Origin: Mycobacterium sp. IS-1590 | Lineage (GTDB): Bacteria > Actinomycetota > Actinomycetes > Mycobacteriales > Mycobacteriaceae | Reading direction: 5' to 3' | NCBI RefSeq assembly: GCF_001500025.1 | Contig: NZ_LQIW01000010.1 | Span: 1-64,000, forward strand | DNA: 64,000 bases | Shown here: in pieces, positions 8,382 to 17,327 of the stretch | Layout of the letters: the number at the start of each line of letters is the position of its first letter | Numbering within the stretch: position 1 is the first letter of the stretch | Notes under the pieces: generated by a model | Database searches by the model: none | Told to the model about the DNA's origin: nothing | The model's input: the letters and a program-made list of their open reading frames with translations, nothing else | Translations under genes and position numbers: made by a program

Positions 8382-9410
8382 TCAGGTTAGTCTGCGGATG
8401 ATGTCGGCCACCGAACCCGGCGCGGCCGCGCGGAATCCGGTGCCCGCCCACACGTTCACCCCGTGCGGATCGCCCGCCCGCACCGCGGCCCCCCGCAGCG
8501 GGCTGGTCAGGTAGTGCACCTCGGGATAGCCCAGCGGCGCCTCGTGCTCGTGATCATCGACGAACCGGTTGCGCAGCCCGCGTGCGTACCGACCCGAGAA
8601 CGCCTTCGTCACAACGGTTTCGGTGAACCCACCATCCTGCAACGCCGCACGGTGCACGGCGCTGCTGCCCGCCTCGTCGGCGAGTAGGAACGCGGTGCCC
8701 AGTTGTGCGGCCACCGCGCCCACGTGCCGGACCCGCGCGATGTCCTCGGCGGTCATGAGACCGCCCGCCGCGACGACGGGCACCTCGACGTGTGCGATCA
8801 CCGACGCCAGCAGTTCCTCCAGCGGGACGCCTGACGGTGGCGCGGTCGGGTCGAACGTGCCGCGATGGCCTCCGGCGCCGGGTCCCTGCACGGCCACCGC
8901 ATCGACACCGTGCGCGACCGCCTGCTGCGCTTCAGCGAGCGTGGTCACAGTGCCTACCGTGGTGATGCCGGCCGCGCGCAGCAGCCGTATCTCCTCGGCG
9001 CTGGGCAAGCCGAAGGTGAACGACGCCACCGCGGGCTTGAGCTCGAGCAGGACGGTGAGCTTGGCCGCCCAGGCATCGTCGTCGAACCGGGGCTCACCGA
9101 GCGAGGCGCCGTAACGTTCGGCGTCGCGGGTGAGCGCTTGCGCATAACGCGCGATCGCCTCGGGATCGGCCGCGCTGGGCTGCGATGCGAACAGGTTGGC
9201 GGCGACCGGACCGGTTGTCAGCCGCTGCGCTGCGGCGAGGCGTTCGCCGAACACTTCGGCGGTCAGGTAACCGGCGGCGACGAAACCCAGCCCGCCCGCA
9301 TCGGTGCCTGCGGCGGCGAGTTCCGGTGTGGACGGGCCGCCCGCCATCGGCGCCACGACGACCGGATGTTCGAGGTCGGAAAAGTCGAACGTCACGGCAC
9401 CATGGTGCAT
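8382..9410 (-). CDS. Nitronate monooxygenase (2-nitropropane dioxygenase family)
   Basis: 342 aa from ATG 9410, with GTG 9395 (MTFDFSDLEHPVVVAPMAGG) as an alternative start. The frame stays open to 9797 but that extension runs antisense through the next VOC gene and is rejected. The FMN-binding TIM barrel is shown by HPVVVAPMAGG at the N-terminus, VDAVAVQGPGAGGHRGTF (phosphate loop with the catalytic His of the family) and VPVVAAGGLMTAEDIARV. The enzyme oxidises alkyl nitronates such as propionate-3-nitronate, detoxifying plant or fungal nitro compounds. It is divergent from the VOC gene at 9450. Confidence 0.88.
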   Translation of the reverse strand: MHHGAVTFDFSDLEHPVVVAPMAGGPSTPELAAAGTDAGGLGFVAAGYLTAEVFGERLAAAQRLTTGPVAANLFASQPSAADPEAIARYAQALTRDAERYGASLGEPRFDDDAWAAKLTVLLELKPAVASFTFGLPSAEEIRLLRAAGITTVGTVTTLAEAQQAVAHGVDAVAVQGPGAGGHRGTFDPTAPPSGVPLEELLASVIAHVEVPVVAAGGLMTAEDIARVRHVGAVAAQLGTAFLLADEAGSSAVHRAALQDGGFTETVVTKAFSGRYARGLRNRFVDDHEHEAPLGYPEVHYLTSPLRGAAVRAGDPHGVNVWAGTGFRAAAPGSVADIIRRLT

Positions 9411-9449
9411 CGTTGTCGGTGCGCCGCCGCGGTGGTTGAGTGAATCGGT

Positions 9450-9842
9450 ATGGCGATCACGTTCAACCACACCATCGTGGCCGCGAAGGACCGCGGGGCA
9501 TCGGCCCGATTCTTCACCGACTTGTTCGGGTTGCCCGCTGCCAGAGAGTTCGGTCATTTCCTGGTCGTGGACCTGGCCCACGACGCCAGCCTCGACTACG
9601 CCCAAGTGGGCCCCGATGAGGAGATCCGCCCGCAGCACTACGCATTCCTGGTGTCCGAGGACGAGTTCTCCGAGATCTATGACCGCATCCTCGCGCAGGG
9701 CCTGCAGCACTGGGCGGACCCGCGCGGCATGCGCCCCGGCGAGATCAACCACAACGACGGCGGGCGCGGAGTCTACTTCCAGGACCCGTCGGGCCACTAC
9801 CTCGAGATCATCACCCGCCCCTACGGATCCGGCGCGGGCTGA
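9450..9842 (+). CDS. VOC family protein (glyoxalase/bleomycin-resistance fold)
   Basis: 130 aa. It opens MAITFNHTIVAAKDRGASARFFTDLFG, typical of the first half of a VOC protein, and ends with the second-half signature GVYFQDPSGHYLEIITRPY. The His in NHTIV, the His in QHYAF and the Glu in YLEI fit the metal triad. It is unrelated in detail to the VOC protein at 7964. The catalytic role is unknown. It converges with the Rrf2 gene, 9 bp apart. Confidence 0.85.
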   Translation: MAITFNHTIVAAKDRGASARFFTDLFGLPAAREFGHFLVVDLAHDASLDYAQVGPDEEIRPQHYAFLVSEDEFSEIYDRILAQGLQHWADPRGMRPGEINHNDGGRGVYFQDPSGHYLEIITRPYGSGAG

Positions 9843-9851
9843 CCCGCGACA

Positions 9852-10328
9852 TCAGTCGAGTGAGTGGCCGCGCTTGGTCTCTTGTTCGCGGTAGTCGTCG
9901 GCGAGCCTGCGGACGTGCCTGGGCAGTGCGTCGGCGGCGACGTCGGCGACGCTCGTCTGCTCGAGCACCGAGCGCATGCTCGCGCGCAGCGCACGCCAGA
10001 CGTCGGTCAGCGGCGTCGTCGGGCCCGTATAGGGCAGGTCTCCCAGCCCGATGTCTCTCACACTGGCCAGCGGACCGTCGATGCAGCGCAACACGTCGGC
10101 GATGCTGATGTCCTTGGCGGGGCGCGCCAACTCGTATCCGCCCTCGCGGCCGCGATGGCTGCGTACGAGACGGTCGGTGCGCAGGGCGGACAGGATGTCG
10201 ACGAGGAACTGCGGAGGAATGCTCTGGGCCTTAGCCAGGTCGTCGGTGGTGACGAGGACGCCGTCGTCGGCGGTGGCCAGTTGCACCATCGCGCGGACGG
10301 CGTACTCCGCTTTGGCCGACATCCGCAT
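9852..10328 (-). CDS. Rrf2-family transcriptional regulator (Rv1287-like)
   Basis: 158 aa from ATG 10328 ([14 protein letters not shown]); the upstream in-frame ATG at 10358 is less likely. The N-terminal winged helix is typical of Rrf2 proteins: [34 protein letters not shown], then the [15 protein letters not shown] wing. The three clustered cysteines that hold the Fe-S cluster in IscR and NsrR are absent; only one Cys (RCIDGP) is present. It therefore resembles the cluster-free, CymR-like branch. In M. tuberculosis the corresponding gene directly follows cysD-cysN; here it lies 3 kb away, still in the sulfate-activation neighbourhood. Control of cysDNC is inference from context. Confidence 0.88.
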   Translation of the reverse strand: MRMSAKAEYAVRAMVQLATADDGVLVTTDDLAKAQSIPPQFLVDILSALRTDRLVRSHRGREGGYELARPAKDISIADVLRCIDGPLASVRDIGLGDLPYTGPTTPLTDVWRALRASMRSVLEQTSVADVAADALPRHVRRLADDYREQETKRGHSLD

Positions 10329-10426
10329 TTCACGGATTCTGCCACTGTGTCGTCTCAACCCGGGACTGCGGCGAGCCCTCCGATGTGTCAGTCGCGTTGG
10401 GGAGCCGGTTGGTACGTTCGGCAGCT

Positions 10427-11455
10427 ATGGCGGGCGACGGGTGGCTAGCTCTGGTCGACGGGATGCGCGTGGCGGGGGAAACGCTGACCGAATCCACCAA
10501 AGGGCTCGACCCGGACGAACAGGCCGACGGCCAGCGGGCACTGACCCGGGCCGTGAACAATCTGCTGAGCCGCCTCGAGGTCGACCGCGACCGGCCAGAA
10601 CTGGTGCCGTTCAACGGGTGGCGACAGAAGTTCTTCATGGACAACCCCGACTTCCGGTACTGGATCACCGACATCCGCGACGACCGGACCTACCGGATCT
10701 CGGGCAACGTCGGGGACTCGGTGTACCAGTCGGTCACGGTGTACAGCGGGACCGGTGTCGCCGACGCGGCAGCGGTCGCGCGTGTGGAGACCGGCGATCT
10801 GGAGATCGACTCCGACGGGCACTTCACGGCCACGCTCGCGGACCTGCCGCCGGGGTCCTCGTCGGTGTGGGTGCGCTATGCGCACCTCAGTTCGGATCCG
10901 GCAAGCCCGGGTTGGTGCCACATCGATGTGCTCGACGCCGGTGACCCACCCCCCGCGCCCGCCGACCTGAACCGCGCGCTCTCGCGGCTGGGCACCGTGA
11001 TCGCGAACGTGCCCAAGGTTTTCGAAATGTCGACAGCCGCCGACGTGCAAGCACCCAACGCCGTGCGGCACTGGTCGGCGATGGCCGGCGGTGCGGCCTT
11101 CACCGAGCCGGGCATCCACTACGTCCGAGGCGCGTGGCAGTTGGCCGATGGTGAGGCGCTGGTGCTCGAAGGCGAGGTACCGGCGTGCCGGCACTGGAAC
11201 ATTGTGCTGTACAACCGCTTCCTGAACTCGCTGGATCACCGCCACCGCACCGTCACCCGTACCGCGGCGTCGACGACGTTGCGCGACGGCAGGTTTCGGT
11301 ACGTGCTGGCGGCCGAGGACCCGGGTGTCGACGGGTACGACTGGCTCGACACCGAGGGCCGGCCATTCGGCCTGTTCGTGCTGCGGTTCCTCCGCCCCGA
11401 CCGAGACCCGGAACTGCCGGCGGTGCGCCGGATTCGACTGGAGGAGCTGCGATGA
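10427..11455 (+). CDS. DUF1214 domain protein
   Basis: 342 aa from ATG 10427; TACGTT at 10413-10418 lies 8 nt upstream, so the transcript may be leaderless or nearly so. The C-terminal half (HYVRGAWQLADGEALVLEGEVPACRHWNIVLYNRFLNSLDHR) matches the DUF1214 beta-rich domain found in many actinobacterial and proteobacterial proteins, often near lipid or sulfotransferase genes. Function is unknown. The stop overlaps the ATG of the sulfotransferase (ATGA at 11452-11455), so the two are translationally coupled and probably act on related substrates. Confidence 0.82.
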   Translation: MAGDGWLALVDGMRVAGETLTESTKGLDPDEQADGQRALTRAVNNLLSRLEVDRDRPELVPFNGWRQKFFMDNPDFRYWITDIRDDRTYRISGNVGDSVYQSVTVYSGTGVADAAAVARVETGDLEIDSDGHFTATLADLPPGSSSVWVRYAHLSSDPASPGWCHIDVLDAGDPPPAPADLNRALSRLGTVIANVPKVFEMSTAADVQAPNAVRHWSAMAGGAAFTEPGIHYVRGAWQLADGEALVLEGEVPACRHWNIVLYNRFLNSLDHRHRTVTRTAASTTLRDGRFRYVLAAEDPGVDGYDWLDTEGRPFGLFVLRFLRPDRDPELPAVRRIRLEELR

Positions 11456-12672
11456 CATGGCGATCGCCGCAGCGCACCGAGCTAGCCGAGAAGATCTACG
11501 CCGACGCCGAGAAGGACCGGGCCGAGAACCCGCATCGCTACCGTTTCGATGCGCAGCACGTCGTCGAACGGGCCTGCCGGCGCGGCGAATTCACACCTGA
11601 GCAGTTCGCCCCGGGATGGGCCGACGGATTGGATGCCTTTCTGGGCTCGGCCGAGCAGGACGGCAGGCTCAACGCCGTCGGTATCCGGATGGCGCTGCAG
11701 TCGGCGACGGGCAGGCTGCTCGCGGGTGCGCGGATCGCGCAATGCCGTGCTCAACGGCGCGATCTGTGTGACGTCGAGTTGAGCCCGCCCATCGTGATCA
11801 TCGGCGGATGGCGCACCGGTACGACGTTCCTGTTCCGCCTGCTGGGCAACGACCCACGGCTGCACGCACCGCTGCCGGCCGAGCTAGTCGCGCCCTGGCT
11901 GTTCGCCGACCCCGACCATTCCGACCCCGCCGAGGTGAGCGCGCCGGCAAGCCAACTGCTGCATACGCTCAACCCGGACATGGCCATCGTTCATCCGTCC
12001 GGCCCGTCGCTGCCGGAGGAGTGCGTGCTGGCCATGGGCACCGACCTGCGCAACTGGGGCTTCACCTCGATGATGCGGCTGCCGAGCTACGCCGAATGGC
12101 TTGCCGCGCAAGACTTCACCGGCTCCTACGCGCGCTACCGCGAGATGCTGCAACTGCTGGTCCGCCACGACGAGCGCCGGTTCGTCCTCAAGGCTCCCGC
12201 CCACACCGCCGAGTTGGACCACTTGATCGAGACGTTTCCGGGGTTGGTGGTTGTGCAGATCCACCGTGACATCGTGTCGACGCTGACCTCGGGGGCAAGC
12301 CTGTTCGCGGTGTACCGCAGCACCTACAGCGACGACGTCGACGCGCTCGAGGTGGGCCGCCAGCAGGTCACACAGAGCGAACTGTGGTTCCGGCGAGCCC
12401 TCCAGGCGCGCGACCGGACGCCGGCACACGCCGCCACGTTCGTCGACATCGACTACCGCGAGCTGATCTCCTCACCGAAAAAGGCTCTGCAGCAGGTCTA
12501 TACAGCCGCCGGAATGGAAGCGCCCGATGATCTCGACGCATTCATCGGTGAGTACAACCGCGTTCATCCACACGATGCGAAGGGCCGACACCGTTACACA
12601 CCGGACGAGTTCGGCCTGGTACCCGATGAGATTCGGGAACGGTTCGCGTTCTGGGCGACGTTTTCGGACTAG
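11452..12672 (+). CDS. PAPS-dependent sulfotransferase family protein
   Basis: 406 aa from ATG 11452, coupled to the DUF1214 gene by ATGA. The 5'-phosphosulfate loop appears as GGWRTGTTFLFRLL (about residues 116-130) and the 3'-phosphate contact as VQIHRDIVSTLTS. The architecture matches the large mycobacterial Stf-like sulfotransferases that sulfate lipids or glycolipids using PAPS and release PAP. Its location is telling: the next gene is cysQ, which degrades PAP, followed by cysNC and cysD, which make PAPS. The stop shares CTAG (12669-12672) with the cysQ stop. The acceptor molecule is unknown. Confidence 0.88.
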   Translation: MTWRSPQRTELAEKIYADAEKDRAENPHRYRFDAQHVVERACRRGEFTPEQFAPGWADGLDAFLGSAEQDGRLNAVGIRMALQSATGRLLAGARIAQCRAQRRDLCDVELSPPIVIIGGWRTGTTFLFRLLGNDPRLHAPLPAELVAPWLFADPDHSDPAEVSAPASQLLHTLNPDMAIVHPSGPSLPEECVLAMGTDLRNWGFTSMMRLPSYAEWLAAQDFTGSYARYREMLQLLVRHDERRFVLKAPAHTAELDHLIETFPGLVVVQIHRDIVSTLTSGASLFAVYRSTYSDDVDALEVGRQQVTQSELWFRRALQARDRTPAHAATFVDIDYRELISSPKKALQQVYTAAGMEAPDDLDAFIGEYNRVHPHDAKGRHRYTPDEFGLVPDEIRERFAFWATFSD

Positions 12673-13403
12673 CCGACCGCGGTGACCCGCAGCACCGCCT
12701 CGGCCAGTTCAGGCCGGCACACCACCAGATCGGGCAGTAGCGGGTCGGGCCGGTTGTATGACAGCGGCGACCCGTCGATTCGGGAGGTGTGCAGCCCGGC
12801 GGCGCGGGCGACGGCCACCGGGGCCGCCGAGTCCCACTCGTATTGGCCTCCTGCGTGCACGTACACATCCGAGCGTCCCTGAACGACGGAGGCGACCTTC
12901 GCTCCGGCCGAGCCCATCTCGACCAACGTGCCGCCCAGCGCGTCGCGCACCGCGAGCGCGATCGCCGGAGGGCGAGTGCGGGACACCACGATCCGCGCGG
13001 TATCGGGTTGCCGCGGCGGCGCCGTGACCGTCGGGGTGGCCAGCGTTATGCCCTGCCCCGGGAGAGCGACCGCTCCGGCCACCAGTTCCCCGGCCTGCCA
13101 GAGCGCGACGTGCACCGCCCAGTCGTCGCGTCCGAGTTCGGAGAATTCCCGGGTGCCGTCGAGGGGGTCGACGATCCAGACGCGCTCGGCCGACAACCGC
13201 ACCGGGTCGTCGGCGCCCTCCTCCGAGAGCACCGCATCACCGGGCCGCTCGGCGGCCAGCGCTTCGGTCAGAAAGTCGTGAGACCGCTTGTCACCAGCTG
13301 CTTTCCGTTCGGCGGCCGAGGCGTCGGCGAGCTCTTCCCGGACATCGAGCAGGAGCTTTCCGGCCGCCGCGGCCAGGCGGGCGGCGAGCTCGTGGTCGCT
13401 CAT
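12669..13403 (-). CDS. cysQ: 3'(2'),5'-bisphosphate nucleotidase CysQ
   Basis: 244 aa from ATG 13403; a TTG at 13427 would add eight residues. The inositol-monophosphatase fold is marked by LSEEGADD, the metal motif WIVDPLDGTREF, and the second signature GGQYEWDSAAPVAVARAAGLH. In mycobacteria CysQ dephosphorylates PAP to AMP (and PAPS to APS) and thus tunes sulfation and reductive sulfur assimilation. It lies 28 bp downstream of cysNC on the same strand, consistent with a cysD-cysNC-cysQ operon. CysQ is at a distant locus in M. tuberculosis, so this arrangement is a local feature of this lineage. Confidence 0.9.
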   Translation of the reverse strand: MSDHELAARLAAAAGKLLLDVREELADASAAERKAAGDKRSHDFLTEALAAERPGDAVLSEEGADDPVRLSAERVWIVDPLDGTREFSELGRDDWAVHVALWQAGELVAGAVALPGQGITLATPTVTAPPRQPDTARIVVSRTRPPAIALAVRDALGGTLVEMGSAGAKVASVVQGRSDVYVHAGGQYEWDSAAPVAVARAAGLHTSRIDGSPLSYNRPDPLLPDLVVCRPELAEAVLRVTAVG

Positions 13404-13431
13404 CAGCGCAGACTTCTCTTCGCGCAAGCGC

Positions 13432-15315
13432 TCATCGCCTGGTTTCCAGCAGCTCGATGACCAAGTCGGCGAGTTCCTCTGGATCCCGGTCGGGAGTCAG
13501 CCTCAGGTCCGGGTTCTTCGGCCGCTGATACGGGCTGTCGATACCAGTGAAATGGGTGATCTCACCGGATCGCGCCTTGGCGTACAAGCCCTTCGGATCG
13601 CGTCGCTCGCAGTCCTCCAGCGGGGTGTCGCAGAACACCTCGAAGAAGTCGAGCCCGGCCTCGGTGGTGACCTTCCGCGCCAGGGCGCGGTGTTCCTCGA
13701 GTGGACTGATCGCCGGCACCAGCACAACCTGTCCGGAATCGGCCAGGATCGCCGCCACATGAGCCAGTCTGCGCTGGTTCTCGGCGCGGTCGGCCATCGA
13801 GAAGCCGAGATCGGCGTTCAGCCCGTGGCGCAGGTTGTCGCCGTCGAGAACATAGGCCGGAACGCCCTTTTCGATCAGTTTCTGCTCGACCAGCATCGCC
13901 ACCGACGACTTGCCCGAGCCCGACAGGCCGGTGAACCACACGGTCCTGCCCTTGCTCAGCCGATCCTCGGCCTTGCACAGCGACTCGTGCCTGACGGTGT
14001 TGGGGCTCGCGGTGCGGGCGGTCACCTGGGGCAGGATCATTCCTGCGGCGACCGTGCCGTTGGTGTTCGGGTCGATCAGAATGAACGATCCGGTGGTCGC
14101 GTTGCGGCTGTACTCGTCGAGCAGCAACGGCTGTTGGGTGCGCAGCGAGATGCGGCCCAGCTCATTGAGTTTGAGCGCGGTGACTTCCTTGTCCCGGTGC
14201 AGCGTATTGACGTCGAGGCGGTAGTCCAGCGCCGTGACCCGCGCCCGCGTGGTGCGGGTGGTGTGCTTGACGACGTAGTCGCGGCCCGGTTCGAGGGCGG
14301 AGCCGTCGGCCATCCAGCAGACGGTGGCGTCGAACTCCTGGGTCACCCGCGGCTGGTTGTTCGGCCGGGCGATGAGATCGCCGCGCGAGATATCGATGTC
14401 GTCGGTGAGACTGATCGCCACCGCCATCGGGGGAAACGCTTCGTCGACCGGTCCGCTGGGCCCCTCGATCCCCGCGATCCGTGACGTCAACCCGGCAGGC
14501 AGCACGACGATGTCGTCGCCGACCTTCATCACGCCACTGGCGACCGTGCCCGCATAGCTGCGGTGGTCGTGATGCTCCAGCGACTGCGGGCGGATCACGT
14601 ACTGCACCGGGAACCGCACGTCGACGAGGTTGCGATCACCGGCGATGTACACCTCTTCGAGATGGCTCAGCAGCGGCGGACCTTCATACCACGGCGTCTT
14701 GTCGGATTTGGTGACGACGTTGTCGCCGTTGAGCGCCGACAACGGAATCGTCGTCACGTCGTGGATGTCCAGGCGCGCGGCGAAGTCGTGGAAATCGTCG
14801 CGGATCTTCTCGAACCGCTCTCTGTCCCAACCGATCAGGTCCATCTTGTTCACCGCGAGCACGATGTGCCGGATGCCGAGCAGCGATGCCAGGAACGCGT
14901 GGCGGCGGGACTGCTCGAGCAACCCGTGGCGCGCATCGACCAGGACGATCGCCAACTGCGCGGTGGAGGTGCCCGTCACCATGTTGCGGGTGTACTGGAT
15001 GTGGCCCGGGGTGTCGGCGATGATGAACTTGCGCTTGGGCGTTGCGAAGTAGCGGTAGGCCACGTCGATCGTGATGCCCTGTTCACGCTCGGCCCGCAGA
15101 CCGTCGGTCACCAACGCCAGATCCGTGTAGTCGTGACCGCGTTCCTTGGAAGTCCGCTCGACCGAGGCCAGTTGGTCTTCCATGACGGCCTTGGAGTCGA
15201 AGAGCAGCCGTCCGATCAGGGTCGACTTACCGTCGTCGACGGATCCCGCGGTGGCGATCCGCAGCAGCGTCGCGGCGGGCCGGGTGGTGGCGCCGCGTTC
15301 GGCGGTGCGAGTCAT
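13432..15315 (-). CDS. cysN: Bifunctional sulfate adenylyltransferase GTPase subunit / APS kinase (CysNC)
   Basis: 627 aa fusion. Residues 1 to about 440 are the EF-Tu-like CysN GTPase: P-loop GSVDDGKST, switch motif DTPGH and NKMDL. The remainder is CysC, the APS kinase, with its own P-loop GLSGSGKSS and LDGDNLRHGLN. With CysD it forms APS from ATP and sulfate driven by GTP hydrolysis, then phosphorylates APS to PAPS. The single-chain CysNC form is normal in mycobacteria. Its ATG overlaps the cysD stop by one base (TGATG), giving tight coupling. Motifs of both domains are intact. Confidence 0.95.
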   Translation of the reverse strand: MTRTAERGATTRPAATLLRIATAGSVDDGKSTLIGRLLFDSKAVMEDQLASVERTSKERGHDYTDLALVTDGLRAEREQGITIDVAYRYFATPKRKFIIADTPGHIQYTRNMVTGTSTAQLAIVLVDARHGLLEQSRRHAFLASLLGIRHIVLAVNKMDLIGWDRERFEKIRDDFHDFAARLDIHDVTTIPLSALNGDNVVTKSDKTPWYEGPPLLSHLEEVYIAGDRNLVDVRFPVQYVIRPQSLEHHDHRSYAGTVASGVMKVGDDIVVLPAGLTSRIAGIEGPSGPVDEAFPPMAVAISLTDDIDISRGDLIARPNNQPRVTQEFDATVCWMADGSALEPGRDYVVKHTTRTTRARVTALDYRLDVNTLHRDKEVTALKLNELGRISLRTQQPLLLDEYSRNATTGSFILIDPNTNGTVAAGMILPQVTARTASPNTVRHESLCKAEDRLSKGRTVWFTGLSGSGKSSVAMLVEQKLIEKGVPAYVLDGDNLRHGLNADLGFSMADRAENQRRLAHVAAILADSGQVVLVPAISPLEEHRALARKVTTEAGLDFFEVFCDTPLEDCERRDPKGLYAKARSGEITHFTGIDSPYQRPKNPDLRLTPDRDPEELADLVIELLETRR

Positions 15316-16256
15316 CAGAAATAGCCCTCTCGCTTGCGGTCTTCCATTCCGGCCTCGGAGATGCGATCGTCGGCGCGAGTGGCGCCGCGTTCGGTGAGGC
15401 GCGACACCGCCGTCTCGGCGATCACCTCGGAAACCGTTGCGGCATGCGACTCCACGCAGCCGGTGCAGGTGACGTCGCCGACGGTGCGGAACCGCACGGT
15501 CTTCTCGACGATCTCTTCGTCCTTGCGCGGCTGCAGGTACTTGTGCACGGCCAGCAACATGCCGTCGCGCTCGAAGACCTTGCGGCGGTGGGCGTAGTAG
15601 ATGGACGGCAGCTTGATCTTCTCGGCGCCGATGTAGGACCAGATGTCAAATTCGGTCCAGTTCGACAGGGGAAACACGCGGATGTGCTCGCCCTTGTGGT
15701 GGCGGCCGTTGTAGAGGTTCCACAGCTCGGGCCGCTGGGCCTTCGGATCCCATTGACCGAACTCGTCGCGGAAGGAGAACACCCGCTCCTTGGCGCGTGC
15801 CTTCTCCTCGTCGCGGCGAGCACCGCCGAACGCGGCGTCGAACTTGTTCTCGCGGATCGCGCGCAGCAGGGTCACCGTCTGCAGCGGGTTACGCGACGGA
15901 ATCGTCTCGACCACGCGACCGGCGTCGATGTCGTCCTGCACCTTGGCCACGACCAGCCGGACGCCGAACTCCTCGACGAGCTCGTCACGGGTCTGCAACA
16001 CCTCGTCGAAGTTGTGGCCCGTGTCGACGTGCATCACCGGAAACGGCAGCCGGCCCGGGCGGAACGCCTTGAGCGCCAAATGCAGCATGACGATCGAGTC
16101 CTTGCCGCCGGAGAACAACAGCACGGGCCGCTCGAACTCGGCGGCCACCTCGCGGATGATGTGAATGGCCTCGGCTTCCAGCGAACGCAGATGGCTGAGC
16201 TCGTAGCGGCCCGCGTTGACCTGCGCGGCCTGTTCGGCCTGTTCGGTACTGGTCAT
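15315..16256 (-). CDS. cysD: Sulfate adenylyltransferase small subunit CysD
   Basis: 313 aa from ATG 16256, which has GAGGA 4 nt upstream; an adjacent ATG at 16259 is too close to that site. An in-frame ATG at 16310 lies within the predicted -10 and is rejected. The PP-loop FSGGKDSIVMLHLALKAF binds the ATP that adenylates sulfate, and VMHVDTGHNFDEVLQTRDE and RRDEEKARAKERVFSFRD are characteristic of CysD. It forms the ATP sulfurylase complex with CysNC, encoded immediately downstream. Confidence 0.95.
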   Translation of the reverse strand: MTSTEQAEQAAQVNAGRYELSHLRSLEAEAIHIIREVAAEFERPVLLFSGGKDSIVMLHLALKAFRPGRLPFPVMHVDTGHNFDEVLQTRDELVEEFGVRLVVAKVQDDIDAGRVVETIPSRNPLQTVTLLRAIRENKFDAAFGGARRDEEKARAKERVFSFRDEFGQWDPKAQRPELWNLYNGRHHKGEHIRVFPLSNWTEFDIWSYIGAEKIKLPSIYYAHRRKVFERDGMLLAVHKYLQPRKDEEIVEKTVRFRTVGDVTCTGCVESHAATVSEVIAETAVSRLTERGATRADDRISEAGMEDRKREGYF

Positions 16257-16273
16257 CATATCCTCGTAAAGTT

Positions 16274-16338
16274 GGTAGAAATGACCATATTTACGATCAT
16301 TACCCGACATTAGACAACGCGGGCGCCGACGCTGTCAA
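16274..16338 (-). promoter_or_regulatory. cysD promoter with overlapping dyad (candidate repressor site)
   Basis: On the minus strand TTGACA (16338-16333), an 18-nt spacer and TCTAAT (16314-16309) form a strong SigA-type promoter, with transcription expected to begin near 16302 and a leader of about 46 nt. An AT-rich imperfect dyad overlaps the start site: on the plus strand GGTAGAAATGACC (16274-16286) and GATCATTACC (16295-16304) flank ATATTTAC. A dyad at +1 fits a repressor site. The nearby Rrf2 protein is a reasonable but unproven candidate. Confidence 0.6.
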
Positions 16339-16363
16339 CGCACGTCGCCTTCCTCCGCGACGG

Positions 16364-16740
16364 TGCGTGTCTGCACACGACATGCCGCCAGAATTCGACG
16401 GCTTGCGCACGATCGAGGCTCCACGAACGTGCGCTCAGCGCTTACCCGCGAGGGCATGCTTCGCGTCGCCACGTGCCGTTACTCGACCCATGACCACCAC
16501 TTCCCCGCCCCGGACGGGTGCCGATGTCATGGCGCGGTGCAATCACAGCCTCGAGCCGACGTCGCGGTAATCGCCGCGCCGTGGCACGAGTTGGTGAACA
16601 GAGAGGTCGATGTCGTGACCGTCGACGATGATGCCGTGGCGAAGCCGATCGTGACCGACAAAGTCGGTTAGCGCACACTCGCGGGCGTCGAGCGCGCGCA
16701 AAGTGTCGAAATATCGCGGCGTGTCGTGTGCAAACACGCA
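16364..16740. repeat. Pair of ~72-bp imperfect inverted repeats flanking a gene-free 235-bp core
   Basis: Left arm 16364-16435 and right arm 16670-16740 (reverse complement) align with roughly three quarters identity and one gap. They share the perfect block TGCACACGACA or close variants and end in TGCGCT. Because the arms are inverted, spurious reading frames on opposite strands both begin with MRVCTRHAA. The core 16436-16669 shows no convincing gene. Together with the cysD leader this fills the 509 bp between cysD and canA. It looks like a small palindromic or MITE-like unit, or two copies of a dispersed mycobacterial intergenic repeat. Confidence 0.6.
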
Positions 16741-16765
16741 CGCTCGCGGCACAAAGGAGCTGGAG

Positions 16766-17257
16766 CTACGGGGTGACCTCGGTCAGGCGGCCCGTCGCGA
16801 CGTCGAAGATGAAGCCCCGCAACGACTCGTGCTTGGTGACGAACGGGCTCGCCTCGATGCGGCGCAACGACTGCCGCACGTCCACCTCCAAGTCGATGAA
16901 CGACTCGGCCGCCCACTCGGGTTTGATACCGATCTCATCCTGGATCTGCTGCTTGAACCCATCGTCGGTGAAGGTCAGCATGCCGCAGTCGGTGTGGTGG
17001 ATCAGGATGATCTCTCTGGTGCCGAGCAGCCGCTGGCTGATGGCCAGCGAGCGGATCTCGTCGTCGGTGATGACGCCGCCGGCATTGCGGATGACGTGCG
17101 CCTCGCCGTCGCCCAGACCGAGAATCCGGTAAACGTCGAGACGGGCGTCCATGCACGCCACCACCGCGACGTGCTTGCTCGGCGGCAGCGGCAGCGGACC
17201 GGAGAACGTCTTCGCGTACTCCTCGTTGTTCTTCAGATATTCGTCAGTCACGGACAT
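16766..17257 (-). CDS. canA: Beta-class carbonic anhydrase (Rv1284-like)
   Basis: 163 aa. The zinc site of beta-carbonic anhydrases is complete: C35 and D37 in ACMDARLD with R39 for the Asp-Arg dyad, then H88 and C91 in HHTDCGM. The sequence reads closely like M. tuberculosis Rv1284, and the gene order (opp genes, carbonic anhydrase, cysD, cysN) is the same. It interconverts CO2 and bicarbonate in the cytoplasm; its steady linkage to sulfate-activation genes is unexplained. A TTATAG-like hexamer lies about 9-14 nt upstream of the ATG, suggesting a very short leader. Assignment is secure. Confidence 0.93.
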   Translation of the reverse strand: MSVTDEYLKNNEEYAKTFSGPLPLPPSKHVAVVACMDARLDVYRILGLGDGEAHVIRNAGGVITDDEIRSLAISQRLLGTREIILIHHTDCGMLTFTDDGFKQQIQDEIGIKPEWAAESFIDLEVDVRQSLRRIEASPFVTKHESLRGFIFDVATGRLTEVTP

Positions 17258-17327
17258 TCGTCGACCCTATAACCGCGGCCCGAGCAAGAGGCCCAAGAAA
17301 ATCAGCCCGATCGAATGAACGACCAGA

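Noticed and set aside
9411..9797. N-terminal extension of the nitronate monooxygenase
   Set aside because: The extra 129 codons run antisense through the VOC gene and lack FMN-enzyme features; the conserved protein begins at 9410 or 9395.
16363..16741. Two ~100-codon frames on opposite strands both starting MRVCTRHAA
   Set aside because: The identical N-termini come from the inverted repeats themselves; there is no ribosome-binding site or domain. Treated as a repeat, not genes.
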